In this document: piece by piece, positions 36,628 to 45,261 of the stretch
Layout: every line of letters starts with the position of its first letter
Numbering within the stretch: the stretch's first letter is position 1
The notes under the pieces: model-generated
What the model saw: only the letters and a program-made list of their open reading frames with translations
What the model was told of the DNA's origin: nothing
The model's database searches: none
Assembly: GCF_029893355.1 (NCBI RefSeq)
Contig: NZ_JARZAI010000004.1
Coordinates: 186,001-250,000, forward strand
Origin: Kitasatospora sp. MAA4
Lineage (GTDB): Bacteria; Actinomycetota; Actinomycetes; Streptomycetales; Streptomycetaceae
Reading direction: 5' to 3'
DNA: 64,000 bases
Position numbers and translations under genes: made by a program

Positions 36628-39588
36628 TCACAGCTCCGCCGGCATGCCCAGGCGGGTGAAGATCCGGCGGGCCTCGCCGCGGCAGAGCTCGGCCCGGTCG
36701 CGCTCGCCGAGCTCGGCCAGCGCCTCCCCCAGGGCACGGGTCGCCACGGCCAGACTGAGGTTGTCGGCCGTCTCCCGGCAGCGGCGCTGCGCCTCCTCCG
36801 CGCAGGAGACCGCACGGGCCGCGTCGCCGATCCCGAGGTGGTCCTCGGCGAGCCGCGCCAGACTCGCTCCCTCCCAGCGCACGTAGCCCCGCGACCTGGC
36901 CAGCTCCAAGGCATCCTGATGTTCCGTCAATGCCTCGCTGTATCGGCCCAGTTGGTTGAGTGCCACGCCTCTGACGTAGGTCGCCCACATCTGCCAGCGC
37001 GGTGTCTGCAACCGTACGGCGAGGTCCCGCGCGCGCGTCGCGGACTCCAGCGACTCCGCCGAGCGCTGCTGTTGCAGGCAGCCGCGGGCCAGACCGACCA
37101 GCATCACCACCTCCAGCACGGGGTCCTGGAGGTACTCCGCGTTGATCTCCAGGCCGAGTTGGTGGCAGCGGGCGGCCTCCGCGTGCTGACCCGCCCAGCT
37201 CAACCGCATGCCCAGCACTGTGCGGGTGATCGCCGTGGTGTAGTGGTCGCGGTGCGCGGTGCTCAGTTCGACGGCGCTGCGCAGCAGTTGCTCGGCCTCG
37301 TCGAACTTGAAGCGGTCCAGCAGGACGTTGCCGAGCGCGGACCTGATCCGGCCCCGGGCCCAGTCGTCACCGGCGCTGTCGGCGGCGGCAGACAGCGCGC
37401 GGCCGACCGCCTCCGGCAGGGCCGGGTAGTGGACGTCGGCGTCGGGGCTGTAGCGGACGGCGAGGAAGTACAGGTCGGCGGCGGGCCGCAGCGGCACGTC
37501 CGGGAGCGCCGCCAGCATCCGCAGCACGCTGAACAGCCCGACCCGCTCGACCTCCACCCAGACCCGGGCCGCCGCGGCGTCCGGCCAGTTCAGGCCCTGC
37601 GCGTGCGTCCTGGCCAGGGTCCGGTGCAGGCCGGCGGCCGGGTCGGTGAGCCGGTTGGCGTTCTTCAGCGACGCCAACTGGAAGTCGACCAACCGGCAGA
37701 GTGCCGCGGTCCGTTCGCGCGCGGGGTCCTCGCGCTCCGCGCAGCCGCGGGCAAACAGCCGCCACAGGTCGTGGTATCCGTAGCGGCCGGGCGCCCGGGT
37801 GTCCAGCAGGCTCAGGTCGACCAGGCCCTCCAGCAGCTCCTCGGCCCGCGCCTCGTCGATGTCCAGCAGCGCGGCCGCCGCGGCCAGCGAGATGTCCGGC
37901 ATGTCGTGCAGCGCGAGCAGCCGGAACGCCCGGGCCCGCTGGGCGTCCAACTGGCCGTAGCTGAGCTCGAAGACGGCCGCGACCGCCGGGTCGGCGGCCG
38001 CCAGCTCGGCCAGCCGGCGCTTCTCGTCCAGCAGCCGCTGCGCCAGGTGCGCGACGGTCCAGGCCGGCCGGACCGCCAGGCGCGCTCCGGCGGCCCGGAC
38101 GGCGAGCGGCAACAGTCCGCAGGCGCGCACGAGTTGGGCGGACGCCGACGGATCGGCGGCGACCCGGTCGGCGCCGGCCAGCCCCGCCAGCAGCTCCAGC
38201 GCCTCGGCCGGATCGAGCACCTCCAGGGGAACGCACTCGCCCTCGGGCAGGTGCAGCGCACTGCGGGCGGTGACCAGCACGGCGCAGCCCGGTCCGGCGG
38301 GCAGCAGGGGTGCGAGCTGGGCGGCATCCCGCGCGTTGTCCAGCACCACGAGCAGCCGTAGACCGGCCGCCGCCGACCGGAAGAGCGTGGCGCGCTCGGC
38401 GGTGTCCTCGGGAATCGAGGTGTCGGCCACGCCCAGCGCGCCCAGGAATCCGGCCAGCACCGCCCCCGGCTCGGCCGGATGCTCGCTCGCCCCGGCCAGG
38501 TTGGCGTGCAGCTGCCCGTCGGGGAAGAGCCCGCGCAGCAGGTGCCCGAGGTGGATCGCGAGGGTGGTCTTGCCGACGCCGCCGCGCCCGGTGATCAGCG
38601 AGACGGTGAGTCTGCCCTCCGCCGCGCCGCGCACCACCCGGCCGAGCAGCTCCTGCAGCAGCTCCCCGCGTCCGGCGAACCGGGCGACATCGGGCGGGAG
38701 TTGACCTGGGACAGGCCGGTTGGGGGACGGCTCGGGCGACGCGGCCGCTGCCGCAGCGGCGGCAGGCGCGGCGGCGGCAGGCGCGGCGGCGGCAGGCGCG
38801 GCGGCGGCAGGCGCGGCGGCGGCAGGCGCGGCGGCGCCACCCAGCAGCACGGCGTGCAGCTCCCGCATCCGCGGGCTCGGGGCGATCCCCAGGTCGGCCG
38901 CGAGGCGTTCGGTGAACCGCCGGTAGACGTCCAGCGCGTCGCCGCGGCGACCGCCGTGGTGCAGCGCGCGGACCAGGTTCTCGACGAAGAGGTCGTGCAG
39001 CGGATCCTGGACGACCTGCGCCCGCAGTTCGTCGATCACCTCGCGGTCCCGCCCCAACTGCCGTTCCAGCCCGAGCCACTGCTCCAGCGCGTGCAGGCGT
39101 CCGGCCTCCAGTGCCGCCGTTCCCGACGGCCGCTCCAGCAGGTTGGCCGGCTGCCCGACGTCCGCCGGCAGCGACCCGCGCCACATTGCCAGCGCCGACC
39201 GCAGCAGGCGCACCGCGCTCTGCACGTCGCTGCGCTCGACCGCCAGGAAGGCCTCCTCGACCCGCGCCGTGAAGGCCAGCGCGTCGACCACCTGCTCGTC
39301 GGCCACCAGGCGGTAGCCCGGGCCGAGCGTGAGGATCCGGGGCGCCGGGCCCGGGCCGCCCGGCTCGGTCAGCCTGCGGCCGAGTGCCTGCGCGATGCCG
39401 CGCACCTGGCTGGTGGCCGTCTCGGGCGGGCGGCCGTCCCAGAGCGCCTCGACCAGGTGGGGCAGCGGGACCGTCCGGTTGGCGTGCAGGGCCAGCGAGG
39501 CGAGCAGGCGTTCCTCGTGGGGCCCGGCCAGCGGCACGCGCCGATCCCGGTGCCAGACCTCCAGCGGTCCCAGGATCCTGATCTCCAC
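36628..39588 (-). CDS. AfsR/SARP-family regulator with NB-ARC and TPR domains
   Basis: The 986-residue protein has the AfsR order: OmpR-like winged-helix DNA-binding domain (1-95, VEIRILGPLEVWHRDRRVPL), BTAD domain (about 100-240), Ala/Pro linker (250-285), NB-ARC ATPase with Walker A TGRGGVGKTT (near 332-341), and TPR repeats from about 730. AfsR-type proteins integrate signals to switch on secondary metabolism, usually through an afsS-like target, which I do not see here. The GTG at 39588 follows GGGGAGAG. The linker is encoded by five exact copies of a 15-base repeat. Confidence 0.9.
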   Translation of the reverse strand: MEIRILGPLEVWHRDRRVPLAGPHEERLLASLALHANRTVPLPHLVEALWDGRPPETATSQVRGIAQALGRRLTEPGGPGPAPRILTLGPGYRLVADEQVVDALAFTARVEEAFLAVERSDVQSAVRLLRSALAMWRGSLPADVGQPANLLERPSGTAALEAGRLHALEQWLGLERQLGRDREVIDELRAQVVQDPLHDLFVENLVRALHHGGRRGDALDVYRRFTERLAADLGIAPSPRMRELHAVLLGGAAAPAAAAPAAAAPAAAAPAAAAPAAAAAAAASPEPSPNRPVPGQLPPDVARFAGRGELLQELLGRVVRGAAEGRLTVSLITGRGGVGKTTLAIHLGHLLRGLFPDGQLHANLAGASEHPAEPGAVLAGFLGALGVADTSIPEDTAERATLFRSAAAGLRLLVVLDNARDAAQLAPLLPAGPGCAVLVTARSALHLPEGECVPLEVLDPAEALELLAGLAGADRVAADPSASAQLVRACGLLPLAVRAAGARLAVRPAWTVAHLAQRLLDEKRRLAELAAADPAVAAVFELSYGQLDAQRARAFRLLALHDMPDISLAAAAALLDIDEARAEELLEGLVDLSLLDTRAPGRYGYHDLWRLFARGCAEREDPARERTAALCRLVDFQLASLKNANRLTDPAAGLHRTLARTHAQGLNWPDAAAARVWVEVERVGLFSVLRMLAALPDVPLRPAADLYFLAVRYSPDADVHYPALPEAVGRALSAAADSAGDDWARGRIRSALGNVLLDRFKFDEAEQLLRSAVELSTAHRDHYTTAITRTVLGMRLSWAGQHAEAARCHQLGLEINAEYLQDPVLEVVMLVGLARGCLQQQRSAESLESATRARDLAVRLQTPRWQMWATYVRGVALNQLGRYSEALTEHQDALELARSRGYVRWEGASLARLAEDHLGIGDAARAVSCAEEAQRRCRETADNLSLAVATRALGEALAELGERDRAELCRGEARRIFTRLGMPAEL
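38761..38835 (-). repeat. Five exact 15-base tandem repeats in the afsR-like linker
   Basis: GGCAGGCGCGGCGGC is repeated five times without change, encoding an Ala-Pro-Ala-type linker (AAAPA units) between the BTAD and NB-ARC domains. Such perfect in-frame repeats can change copy number without breaking the frame. Confidence 0.95.
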
Positions 39589-39702
39589 GGCTCTCCCCTG
39601 TTCACCTCTTCGCTGGTGACCCGCCCGCACCGCGTCCCGCCACCGTACGCAGTGCTGAGGACCCGTTCCAAGGGGTGCCGGGGCAGTGCGGATTCGGTCC
39701 GA

Positions 39703-40377
39703 TCAGGAGGAGAAGACGACGCCCTCGTTGGACGGCTGGAGCGAGCCCTCGATGAAGCCCGCCGAGGAGACCAGCAGCTGCGGCAGCATGGCGCCGTCCA
39801 GGCCGAGCACGTTGGCGGTGAGCTGGGTGGTCTCGTCCGGCGGGGTCACCACGACGCCGGCCAGCACCTTGCAGCTCACGTCGCCCTTGTCACACGTGGA
39901 CCACTTCAGGCCGGAGAAGGCGGTCGTGCCGGGCTTGAGCGTGATCAGCGAGGGCGGCCCGGGGTACGGCGAGCGGGTGGTGGGGACGGTGACCCGGCTG
40001 TTGTCGGCGAGCAGTCCGCCGTAGCCGAGGTAGCCGTCGACCGTGCAGGTCCGCGCGCTCTTGTTCACCAGCATGACCATCGCCGAGCCCGTCCCGCCCA
40101 GCTGGAGCTGGATGTCGGCCCGCAGGTCACCGGTGTGGCAGCGGTCCGAGGCCCTGGCCGTTCCGGCAGCGGTGGGTTTGGCGGGAGCACTGGCGCGGGC
40201 GGCGGCGCTCGAAGCGGCAGTGGCCGTGGCCGTGGCCGTGACTGTGGCTGTGGCTGTGGCCGTCGGGGAGGAGGTCGACGTCACATCGTCGTTGCAAGCC
40301 ACCGCTCCGAGGGCGAGGCCCGCACCGGTGATCGCCACCGCCAGGTTTCGGGTCAGCCTGGACGCACGCGGGTTCAT
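39703..40377 (-). CDS. DUF4232-like lipoprotein
   Basis: The 224-residue protein has a lipoprotein signal peptide with a lipobox-like ALGAVAC and Cys near residue 28, then a Thr/Ala/Ser-rich linker to about 75, and a beta-rich C-terminal domain with four Cys (DRCHTGDL, ARTCTVDGY, STCDKGD, SCKVLAG) like the DUF4232 family of Streptomyces. It is likely membrane-anchored on the outer face. The linker is encoded partly by seven near-identical hexamers (40220-40261). AGGAGAG precedes the ATG at 40377. It ends 115 bases before the afsR-like start, same strand. Confidence 0.78.
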   Translation of the reverse strand: MNPRASRLTRNLAVAITGAGLALGAVACNDDVTSTSSPTATATATVTATATATAASSAAARASAPAKPTAAGTARASDRCHTGDLRADIQLQLGGTGSAMVMLVNKSARTCTVDGYLGYGGLLADNSRVTVPTTRSPYPGPPSLITLKPGTTAFSGLKWSTCDKGDVSCKVLAGVVVTPPDETTQLTANVLGLDGAMLPQLLVSSAGFIEGSLQPSNEGVVFSS

Positions 40378-40773
40378 GAGCTCTCCTGGGGTACCGGGCA
40401 GCGGTCCACCAGGGTCCGTCCGCCGCACGTGATCTTCGAGCGCTATCACGCGTCCGCCCGGGCGGTCAGTTCCACCCGCGCACGGCGAAATCAGGACAGG
40501 TCTACGTATGAGGGAGGTCCCGGAGACGTCACGGGACGAGGCTGCGGGGCAGCCTTCGGGTCGGCGCCGTACGGACGGCGGCGCGCGACAGGCGTCCGCC
40601 GGGGTCGGCGGACGGGACCGGTCGGCAGGGGGTGGCCCGCTGACCGGCATCGGGCGGCGGGGGGTGGGCTCGTCACCGCCCACACCACACACCCGCCCGA
40701 GACCACCACAGCCCGAACCAGCTTTCACCGGGCCGGAGTTGGCGGCAGTCTCAGGGCTTGGAAAAAGTCCTGC

Positions 40774-41001
40774 TCAGAGCTTGAAGAGCTTGGCGAACGG
40801 CTTCGTGATCCGCACCTGGCGCGAGCCGAAGTCGACGAGCACCGCGATCTCACCGTCACCCTCAACGGCGATGGTGCGACCGAGGCCGTACTGGTCGTGC
40901 GAAACCCGGTCACCCACGGCGAACACCTTGATGGGTGGCGGGACTGGAGCAGCGAAGGGGCTGGTGGGCAGAGGACGCCGGACCGCGGCTGATTTCGTCA
41001 T
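40774..41001 (-). CDS. Small SH3/Tudor-like protein (UvrD/PcrA C-terminal-like)
   Basis: The 75-residue protein has a Pro-rich N-terminus and a C-terminal module VFAVGDRVSHDQYGLGRTI ... VDFGSRQVRI ... FAKLFKL. This resembles the Tudor-like RNA-polymerase-binding tail of UvrD/PcrA helicases and CarD-type domains, on its own. A contact with RNA polymerase or nucleic acid is plausible but unproven. The ATG at 41001 was chosen because upstream in-frame sequence has no family character. It is divergent from cspA. Confidence 0.65.
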   Translation of the reverse strand: MTKSAAVRRPLPTSPFAAPVPPPIKVFAVGDRVSHDQYGLGRTIAVEGDGEIAVLVDFGSRQVRITKPFAKLFKL

Positions 41002-41220
41002 CACCACCAGTATGCGCCCCGCAGGGGGTGATCGGACCATCCCGGCAGGCATCGAAATGGTGTAGCTCGTCGTTGCACCCCTGGCCGCACCATCCCCGCA
41101 CCCCCGGCCGGGCAGCTCTCCGACGGGCTCCGCGGCCGCGCGCGTCGGCCGGAACGGTGCAGCCGTCCGAGGGAGCGGCCGGACCACGGGATCGGCAATT
41201 CCCCCGTTTCGGTCCGCACC

Positions 41221-41230
41221 CTGCTACAGT
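41221..41230 (+). promoter_or_regulatory. Extended -10 promoter of cspA
   Basis: TGCTACAGT (41222-41230) is an extended -10 element (TGn plus TACAGT). No -35 is clear. The transcript would start near 41237, giving a leader of about 160 bases. Confidence 0.45.
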
Positions 41231-41268
41231 CGAAGAAGTTGCAGTTGTGGTTCCCATGAACTTTTGTG

Positions 41269-41306
41269 TGCGCCTGCTGATTGTGATGATCAACAGGCGC
41301 ATTTTT
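41269..41306 (+). terminator. Intrinsic terminator within the cspA leader
   Basis: TGCGCCTG (41269-41276) pairs with CAGGCGCA (41294-41301), extended inside by TGAT/ATCA, and is followed at once by TTTTT and a T-rich stretch. It lies between the predicted promoter and cspA, about 90 bases before the ATG, so it could attenuate cspA or release a short RNA. Confidence 0.75.
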
Positions 41307-41347
41307 GTTTCCCCGGATTTTTCGGGCGGGCCTCATCGCGGCGACGC

Positions 41348-41370
41348 GGAACTCGTGAATCGCGAGTTCC
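41348..41370 (+). promoter_or_regulatory. Second leader hairpin upstream of cspA
   Basis: GGAACTCG (41348-41355) and CGAGTTCC (41363-41370) form an 8-bp stem 27 bases before the start codon, just upstream of the near-perfect Shine-Dalgarno AAGGAG (41384-41389). Confidence 0.5.
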
Positions 41371-41397
41371 GGACAGCCCCCTTAAGGAGATATCTCT

Positions 41398-41601
41398 ATG
41401 GCTACTGGCACCGTGAAGTGGTTCAACGCGGAAAAGGGCTTCGGCTTCATCGAGCAGGACGGTGGCGGCGCTGACGTCTTCGCCCACTACTCGAACATCC
41501 AGGCCAACGGCTTCCGTGAGCTGCTCGAGGGCCAGAAGGTCGAGTTCGACGTCACGCAGGGCCAGAAGGGCCCGCAGGCGGAGAACATTCGCCCGCTCTG
41601 A
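41398..41601 (+). CDS. cspA: Cold shock protein
   Basis: The 67-residue protein is a single cold-shock domain that binds single-stranded nucleic acid and acts as an RNA chaperone. RNP1 is KGFGFIEQ and RNP2 DVFAHYSNI. The N-terminus [17 protein letters not shown] is typical of Streptomyces Csp proteins. AAGGAGATATCTCT supplies a strong ribosome-binding site, as expected of an abundant protein. Its leader holds a terminator hairpin, and a 20-bp hairpin terminates the gene. Confidence 0.96.
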   Translation: MATGTVKWFNAEKGFGFIEQDGGGADVFAHYSNIQANGFRELLEGQKVEFDVTQGQKGPQAENIRPL

Positions 41602-41634
41602 TAAGTCACAAGCTCGGCTTTTCGCCTTGCTGAG

Positions 41635-41678
41635 CCGGAGGGCCGGTACCGTGCATTCGCACGGTACCGGCCCTCCGG
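41635..41678 (+). terminator. 20-bp terminator after cspA
   Basis: CCGGAGGGCCGGTACCGTGC (41635-41654) and its exact complement (41659-41678) form a perfect 20-bp stem with loop ATTC, 33 bases after the stop. Confidence 0.9.
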
Positions 41679-41780
41679 TCGTTTCCGGGTGCGGCCGGCT
41701 CGAAAATCCCGATGCCCGGCGCGACAGCCCCGGATAGGTTGGGCCGGTCCACCGGAACGCCTGCAGAAACGAGAGCTCAG

Positions 41781-43157
41781 ATGGCCCACCACGCCGAGGA
41801 GTTGCTCCCCACCACCAGCCGCGCCCTGCTGCATCGGTTGGCCGTCGCCCAGGCGGAGGGACGCACGCCCTCGCTGGTCGGAGCCGTGGTCCGAGGCGGG
41901 CGGACGGTGTGGACCGGCTCCCGCAGCATGATCGACGACCACGCGCCGACCGACGACGTGCAGTACCGGATCGGCTCGATCTCCAAGACCTTCGCCGCCG
42001 TGCTGGTGCTGCGGCTGCGCGACGAGGGCCTGCTCGACCTGTCGGACCCGCTGGAGCGCCACCTGCCCGGCACCTCGGCCGGTGATCTGACCATCCATCA
42101 ACTGCTCACCCACACCTCGGGGCTTGCCTCCGAGACGCCCGAGCCCTGGTGGGAGCGGACGGTCGGCACGCTGCGGCCCGAACTCGCCGACGTGCTCGGC
42201 GAGCAGCCGGTGCGCCACCCGGCCGGCCGGCGCCACCACTACTCCAACCCCGGCTACGCCCTGCTCGGCGCGCTGGTGGAGCAGCTGCGCGGCGAGCCGT
42301 GGGGGCAGGTGCTCCAGCGCGAGGTGCTGGATCCGCTGGGCATGACCAGGACGTCGCTGCTGCCGCAGATGCCGCACGCCGGCGGTTTCGCCGTGCACCC
42401 GTGGGCGGACGTCATGCTGCCCGAACCGCTCACCGACACCGCCGTGATGGCACCGGCGGGACAGCTCTGGTCCACCGCGGCCGACCTGTGCCGCTGGGCC
42501 GCCTTCCTCTCCGCCGGTGACGAGAAGGTGCTCTCCCCCGCGACCGTCGCCGAGATGCGCCGGCCGACCACCGAACCGGACGGCGAGGAGTGGACCTCCT
42601 CGTACGGGCTCGGTCTGCAGGTGATCCGGCGCGACGGCCGGGTGCTGTACGGGCACAGCGGCTCGATGCCCGGGTTCCTCGCCTGGCTCTGGGTGAGCGA
42701 GGCGGACGACGTCGCGGCGGTCGTGCTCACCAACACGACCTCCGGCTCGGGGGTCGCCACCGTCGCCGGCGACCTGATCCGGATCGTCGCCGAGCACGAG
42801 CCGCGGATCCCCGAGCCGTGGCGCCCGATGGCCGAGGCCGATCCGGAGCTGCTGGCACTGACCGGCCCCTGGTACTGGGGACCGACCGCACTGGCACTGC
42901 GGCTGGGGGCCGACCGCCGGCTCGAGCTGATCCCACTGGGCGGCCCGGCCCGCGCCTCGCGCTTCCGCCCCGAGGCGGACGGCAGCTGGACCGGACTGGA
43001 CGGCTACTACGCGGGCGAGACGCTGCGGGTGGTGCGGGCGGCGGACGGCACGGTCAGCCACCTGGACATCGGCAGCTTCGTGCTGACCCGCGCGCCGTAC
43101 GGCCCGGGCGAGGTCATCCCCGGCGGCGTCGACCCGCAGGGCTGGCAGGCCTTCTGA
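41781..43157 (+). CDS. Serine hydrolase, beta-lactamase/D-aminopeptidase family
   Basis: The 458-residue protein has a class C beta-lactamase fold: SISK (Ser66-x-x-Lys69), YSN (154-156) and HSGSMPG near residue 293 as the third motif. Family members are esterases, D-aminopeptidases or DD-peptidase-like enzymes. No signal peptide is seen, so it is probably cytosolic and not a resistance beta-lactamase. A C-terminal lipocalin-like beta domain (from about 355) follows. The ATG with GAGAG upstream at 41781 was preferred to an upstream in-frame start at 41712. Confidence 0.85.
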   Translation: MAHHAEELLPTTSRALLHRLAVAQAEGRTPSLVGAVVRGGRTVWTGSRSMIDDHAPTDDVQYRIGSISKTFAAVLVLRLRDEGLLDLSDPLERHLPGTSAGDLTIHQLLTHTSGLASETPEPWWERTVGTLRPELADVLGEQPVRHPAGRRHHYSNPGYALLGALVEQLRGEPWGQVLQREVLDPLGMTRTSLLPQMPHAGGFAVHPWADVMLPEPLTDTAVMAPAGQLWSTAADLCRWAAFLSAGDEKVLSPATVAEMRRPTTEPDGEEWTSSYGLGLQVIRRDGRVLYGHSGSMPGFLAWLWVSEADDVAAVVLTNTTSGSGVATVAGDLIRIVAEHEPRIPEPWRPMAEADPELLALTGPWYWGPTALALRLGADRRLELIPLGGPARASRFRPEADGSWTGLDGYYAGETLRVVRAADGTVSHLDIGSFVLTRAPYGPGEVIPGGVDPQGWQAF

Positions 43158-43167
43158 CGGCTGAGCG

Positions 43168-43200
43168 GCAGGCCGGCCGACGGCCACCCGGTCGGCCTGC
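43168..43200 (+). terminator. Hairpin after the serine hydrolase gene
   Basis: GCAGGCCG (43168-43175) pairs with CGGCCTGC (43193-43200), 10 bases after the stop, with further GC pairing possible inside. Confidence 0.5.
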
Positions 43201-43332
43201 GATCCGGCAGGCGCGTTACGGTTCCGTCCTGGTTCGGGCCCCGCCGTCAGGTCTGCTGGGCAAGGCTGGATCTTCGGCTTAGGGTGCCTTGTCGGACCTC
43301 GTCGGGGGCCCAGGAGAGGATTGGGTGGACGC

Positions 43333-44331
43333 ATGACGGAGTCGTGGAGCGGAGCCGGGCTACCCCCGGTCGCCGCGGCGCGGATCGCCGAGGTGCGGGA
43401 GAGCGGTACGTGGTCGTCCGCGCTGACGACCGGTGAGTTCGCCGCCATCAGGTCGGTCGGATTCGAGCCGGTCGGCCAGGTGATGGGGTCGGCGGTCTAC
43501 CACGTCGGTCGCAGCGGCCGGTACTGGGGCTACCACGCCTGCCTCTACGCGGGGGCCGGCCTGGGCATCGGCTTCGGCAGCGGCGCCGGCTTCGGCCCCG
43601 CCGGGATCGCCCTGTCCGGCAACGGCGCACCGTCCGCCGCGCTGGTCAAGGTGATGGACTCGGCGCGGCGCACCGCGCTGGGACGGATGACGGCCGAGTG
43701 CGCGGCGCTCGGCGGCGACGGCGTGGTGGCGGCGCAGCTGACCATGGCCCCCTTCGTCGCCGCGCCCGGCTGCCTGGAGTTCAAGGTGATCGGGACGGCG
43801 GTGCGGGCGGCCGGGTCGGTGCGCCCGCGGCGCCCGTTCACCTCGCACCTGGACGGCCAGGGCTTCGCCAAGCTGATCACGGCGGGCTGGGTGCCGGTGG
43901 ACCTGCTGGTCGGGATGTCGATCGGGGTCCGCCACGACGACTACACCACCCGGCGCCAGACCTTCTCCTACCGCAACCAGGAGATGGATGGTTGGAGCGC
44001 GCTGGTGCACCACGTCCGCTCCGACGCCCGCACGCAGCTCGCCCGCCAGGGCGCCCAACAGGGCGGCGACGGCGTGGTGCTGGCCGACGGGAACCTGCGG
44101 ATCTGGGAGGAGCCCTGCATCCAGAGCGGCGGCAACTCCGAGCAGAAGGACCACGTCGCGGAGTCGACGCTGGTGGGCACCGCGATCGCCCGGTTCGCCA
44201 GCGCCCCCGCCAAGCCCTCGACGATGACCGTCGTCCCGCTCAACAACAGCGGCGACCGCCTGCGCCGCCGGCTCGCCCAGGCGAGCCGCACCGGCCGCGC
44301 GTCCACCCGCCCGTACACCGCACAGTCATAG
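43333..44331 (+). CDS. Two-domain YbjQ-like (heavy-metal-binding-like) protein
   Basis: The 332-residue protein has two copies of a YbjQ/DUF74-like unit. Each begins with an SALTTGEFAAIRSVGFEPVG or TSHLDGQGFAKLITAGWVPV type segment. Each also has a VYHVG- or VRHDD-type strand, a helix of the form ARRTALGRMTAECAALGGDGVV or SDARTQLARQGAQQGGDGVV, and an FKVIGTAV-type last strand. YbjQ proteins form pentameric rings of unknown function. The start at 43333 follows AGGAGAGG. It lies 14 bases upstream of a paralogue. Confidence 0.78.
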   Translation: MTESWSGAGLPPVAAARIAEVRESGTWSSALTTGEFAAIRSVGFEPVGQVMGSAVYHVGRSGRYWGYHACLYAGAGLGIGFGSGAGFGPAGIALSGNGAPSAALVKVMDSARRTALGRMTAECAALGGDGVVAAQLTMAPFVAAPGCLEFKVIGTAVRAAGSVRPRRPFTSHLDGQGFAKLITAGWVPVDLLVGMSIGVRHDDYTTRRQTFSYRNQEMDGWSALVHHVRSDARTQLARQGAQQGGDGVVLADGNLRIWEEPCIQSGGNSEQKDHVAESTLVGTAIARFASAPAKPSTMTVVPLNNSGDRLRRRLAQASRTGRASTRPYTAQS

Positions 44332-44345
44332 GGGAGAGCGACACC

Positions 44346-45176
44346 ATGAGCACCTTCGATCCGACCGCCCAGGGCGTCCCCGCCGACGCGATGCGACGCC
44401 TTGCCGAGCTGCAGCCCGGCAAGCCTGGCTCGATCTTCACCAGTGACCTGTCGGTCAACGAGTTCCTGCTGGTCCGGGAAGCCGGGTTCAAGCCGATCGG
44501 GCTGGTGCTGGGCAGCTCGATCTACCACGTCGGGATCCAGCTGGGCCGCTGGGGCAAGAACCAGGAGCTCGAAACGCTCAGCCAGGCCATGTACCACGCA
44601 CGCGAGTTGGCGATGACCCGGATGGAGGCCGAGGCAGCCCAGCTGGGCGCGGACGGCATCGTGGGCGTCCGACTGACCGTCGAGGCACGGGAGTTCGGCT
44701 CGGACATCGCCGAGTTCATCGCGATCGGCACCGCCGTGAAGGCGGACCACCCCGCGCCCGGCGGCACCAGCTGGCGCAACAACAAGGGCCAGCCGTTCAC
44801 CTCCGACCTGTCCGGGCAGGACTTCTGGACGCTGATCCGGGCCGGCTACGCCCCACTGGGGATGACCATGGGGACCTGCGTCTACCACATCGCGCACCAG
44901 AAGATGGGCTCGGTCTTCAACAACATCGGCAAGAACGTCGAGATCGAGAGCTACACCCAGGCGCTTTACGACGCACGGGAGTTGGCGATGGCCCGGATGC
45001 AGGCGGAGGCCGAGGAGCTGCACGCGGAGGGCATCGTCGGCGTGCAGCTGAACGCCCACAACCACCGCTGGGGCGGCCACACCACCGAGTTCTTCGCGAT
45101 CGGCACGGCGGTCCGCCCGCTGCGGGCCGACCACGAGATCGAGCGGCCGACCATGGTGCTGAGCCTGGACGGCTGA
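44346..45176 (+). CDS. Two-domain YbjQ-like protein, paralogue of the preceding gene
   Basis: The 276-residue protein also holds two YbjQ-like units. Both show the pattern FTSDLS...F..L..AG..P.G...G...YH, then a helix ARELAMTRMEAEA or ARELAMARMQAEA, and G-I-V-G-V, ending in EFIAIGTAVK and EFFAIGTAVR. The conserved Tyr-His pairs (IYHVG, VYHIAH) could be ligand-binding. The gene follows the previous one by 14 bases and is probably co-transcribed. The two look like products of a local duplication. Confidence 0.8.
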   Translation: MSTFDPTAQGVPADAMRRLAELQPGKPGSIFTSDLSVNEFLLVREAGFKPIGLVLGSSIYHVGIQLGRWGKNQELETLSQAMYHARELAMTRMEAEAAQLGADGIVGVRLTVEAREFGSDIAEFIAIGTAVKADHPAPGGTSWRNNKGQPFTSDLSGQDFWTLIRAGYAPLGMTMGTCVYHIAHQKMGSVFNNIGKNVEIESYTQALYDARELAMARMQAEAEELHAEGIVGVQLNAHNHRWGGHTTEFFAIGTAVRPLRADHEIERPTMVLSLDG

Positions 45177-45261
45177 GCGGGCCCCGGCAGCGCCGTAGGC
45201 TCTGCCCGCAGTGACATCTGATGAACCGACCGGTCGTCGACCGACCGCAGCAAGGAGCGCC

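Noticed and set aside
38761..38835. CRISPR-like array
   Set aside because: The repeats are directly adjacent, without spacers, and lie in frame inside a coding linker.
40491..40773. Small ORFs in the spacer between the DUF4232-like and SH3-like genes
   Set aside because: No ribosome-binding site or family character. The spacer is better seen as promoter region for the minus-strand lipoprotein gene.
41256..41474. 73-codon frame starting MNFCVRLLIV in the cspA leader
   Set aside because: It has no ribosome-binding site, spans the terminator hairpin and runs out of frame into cspA. The codons are explained by the hairpin sequence.
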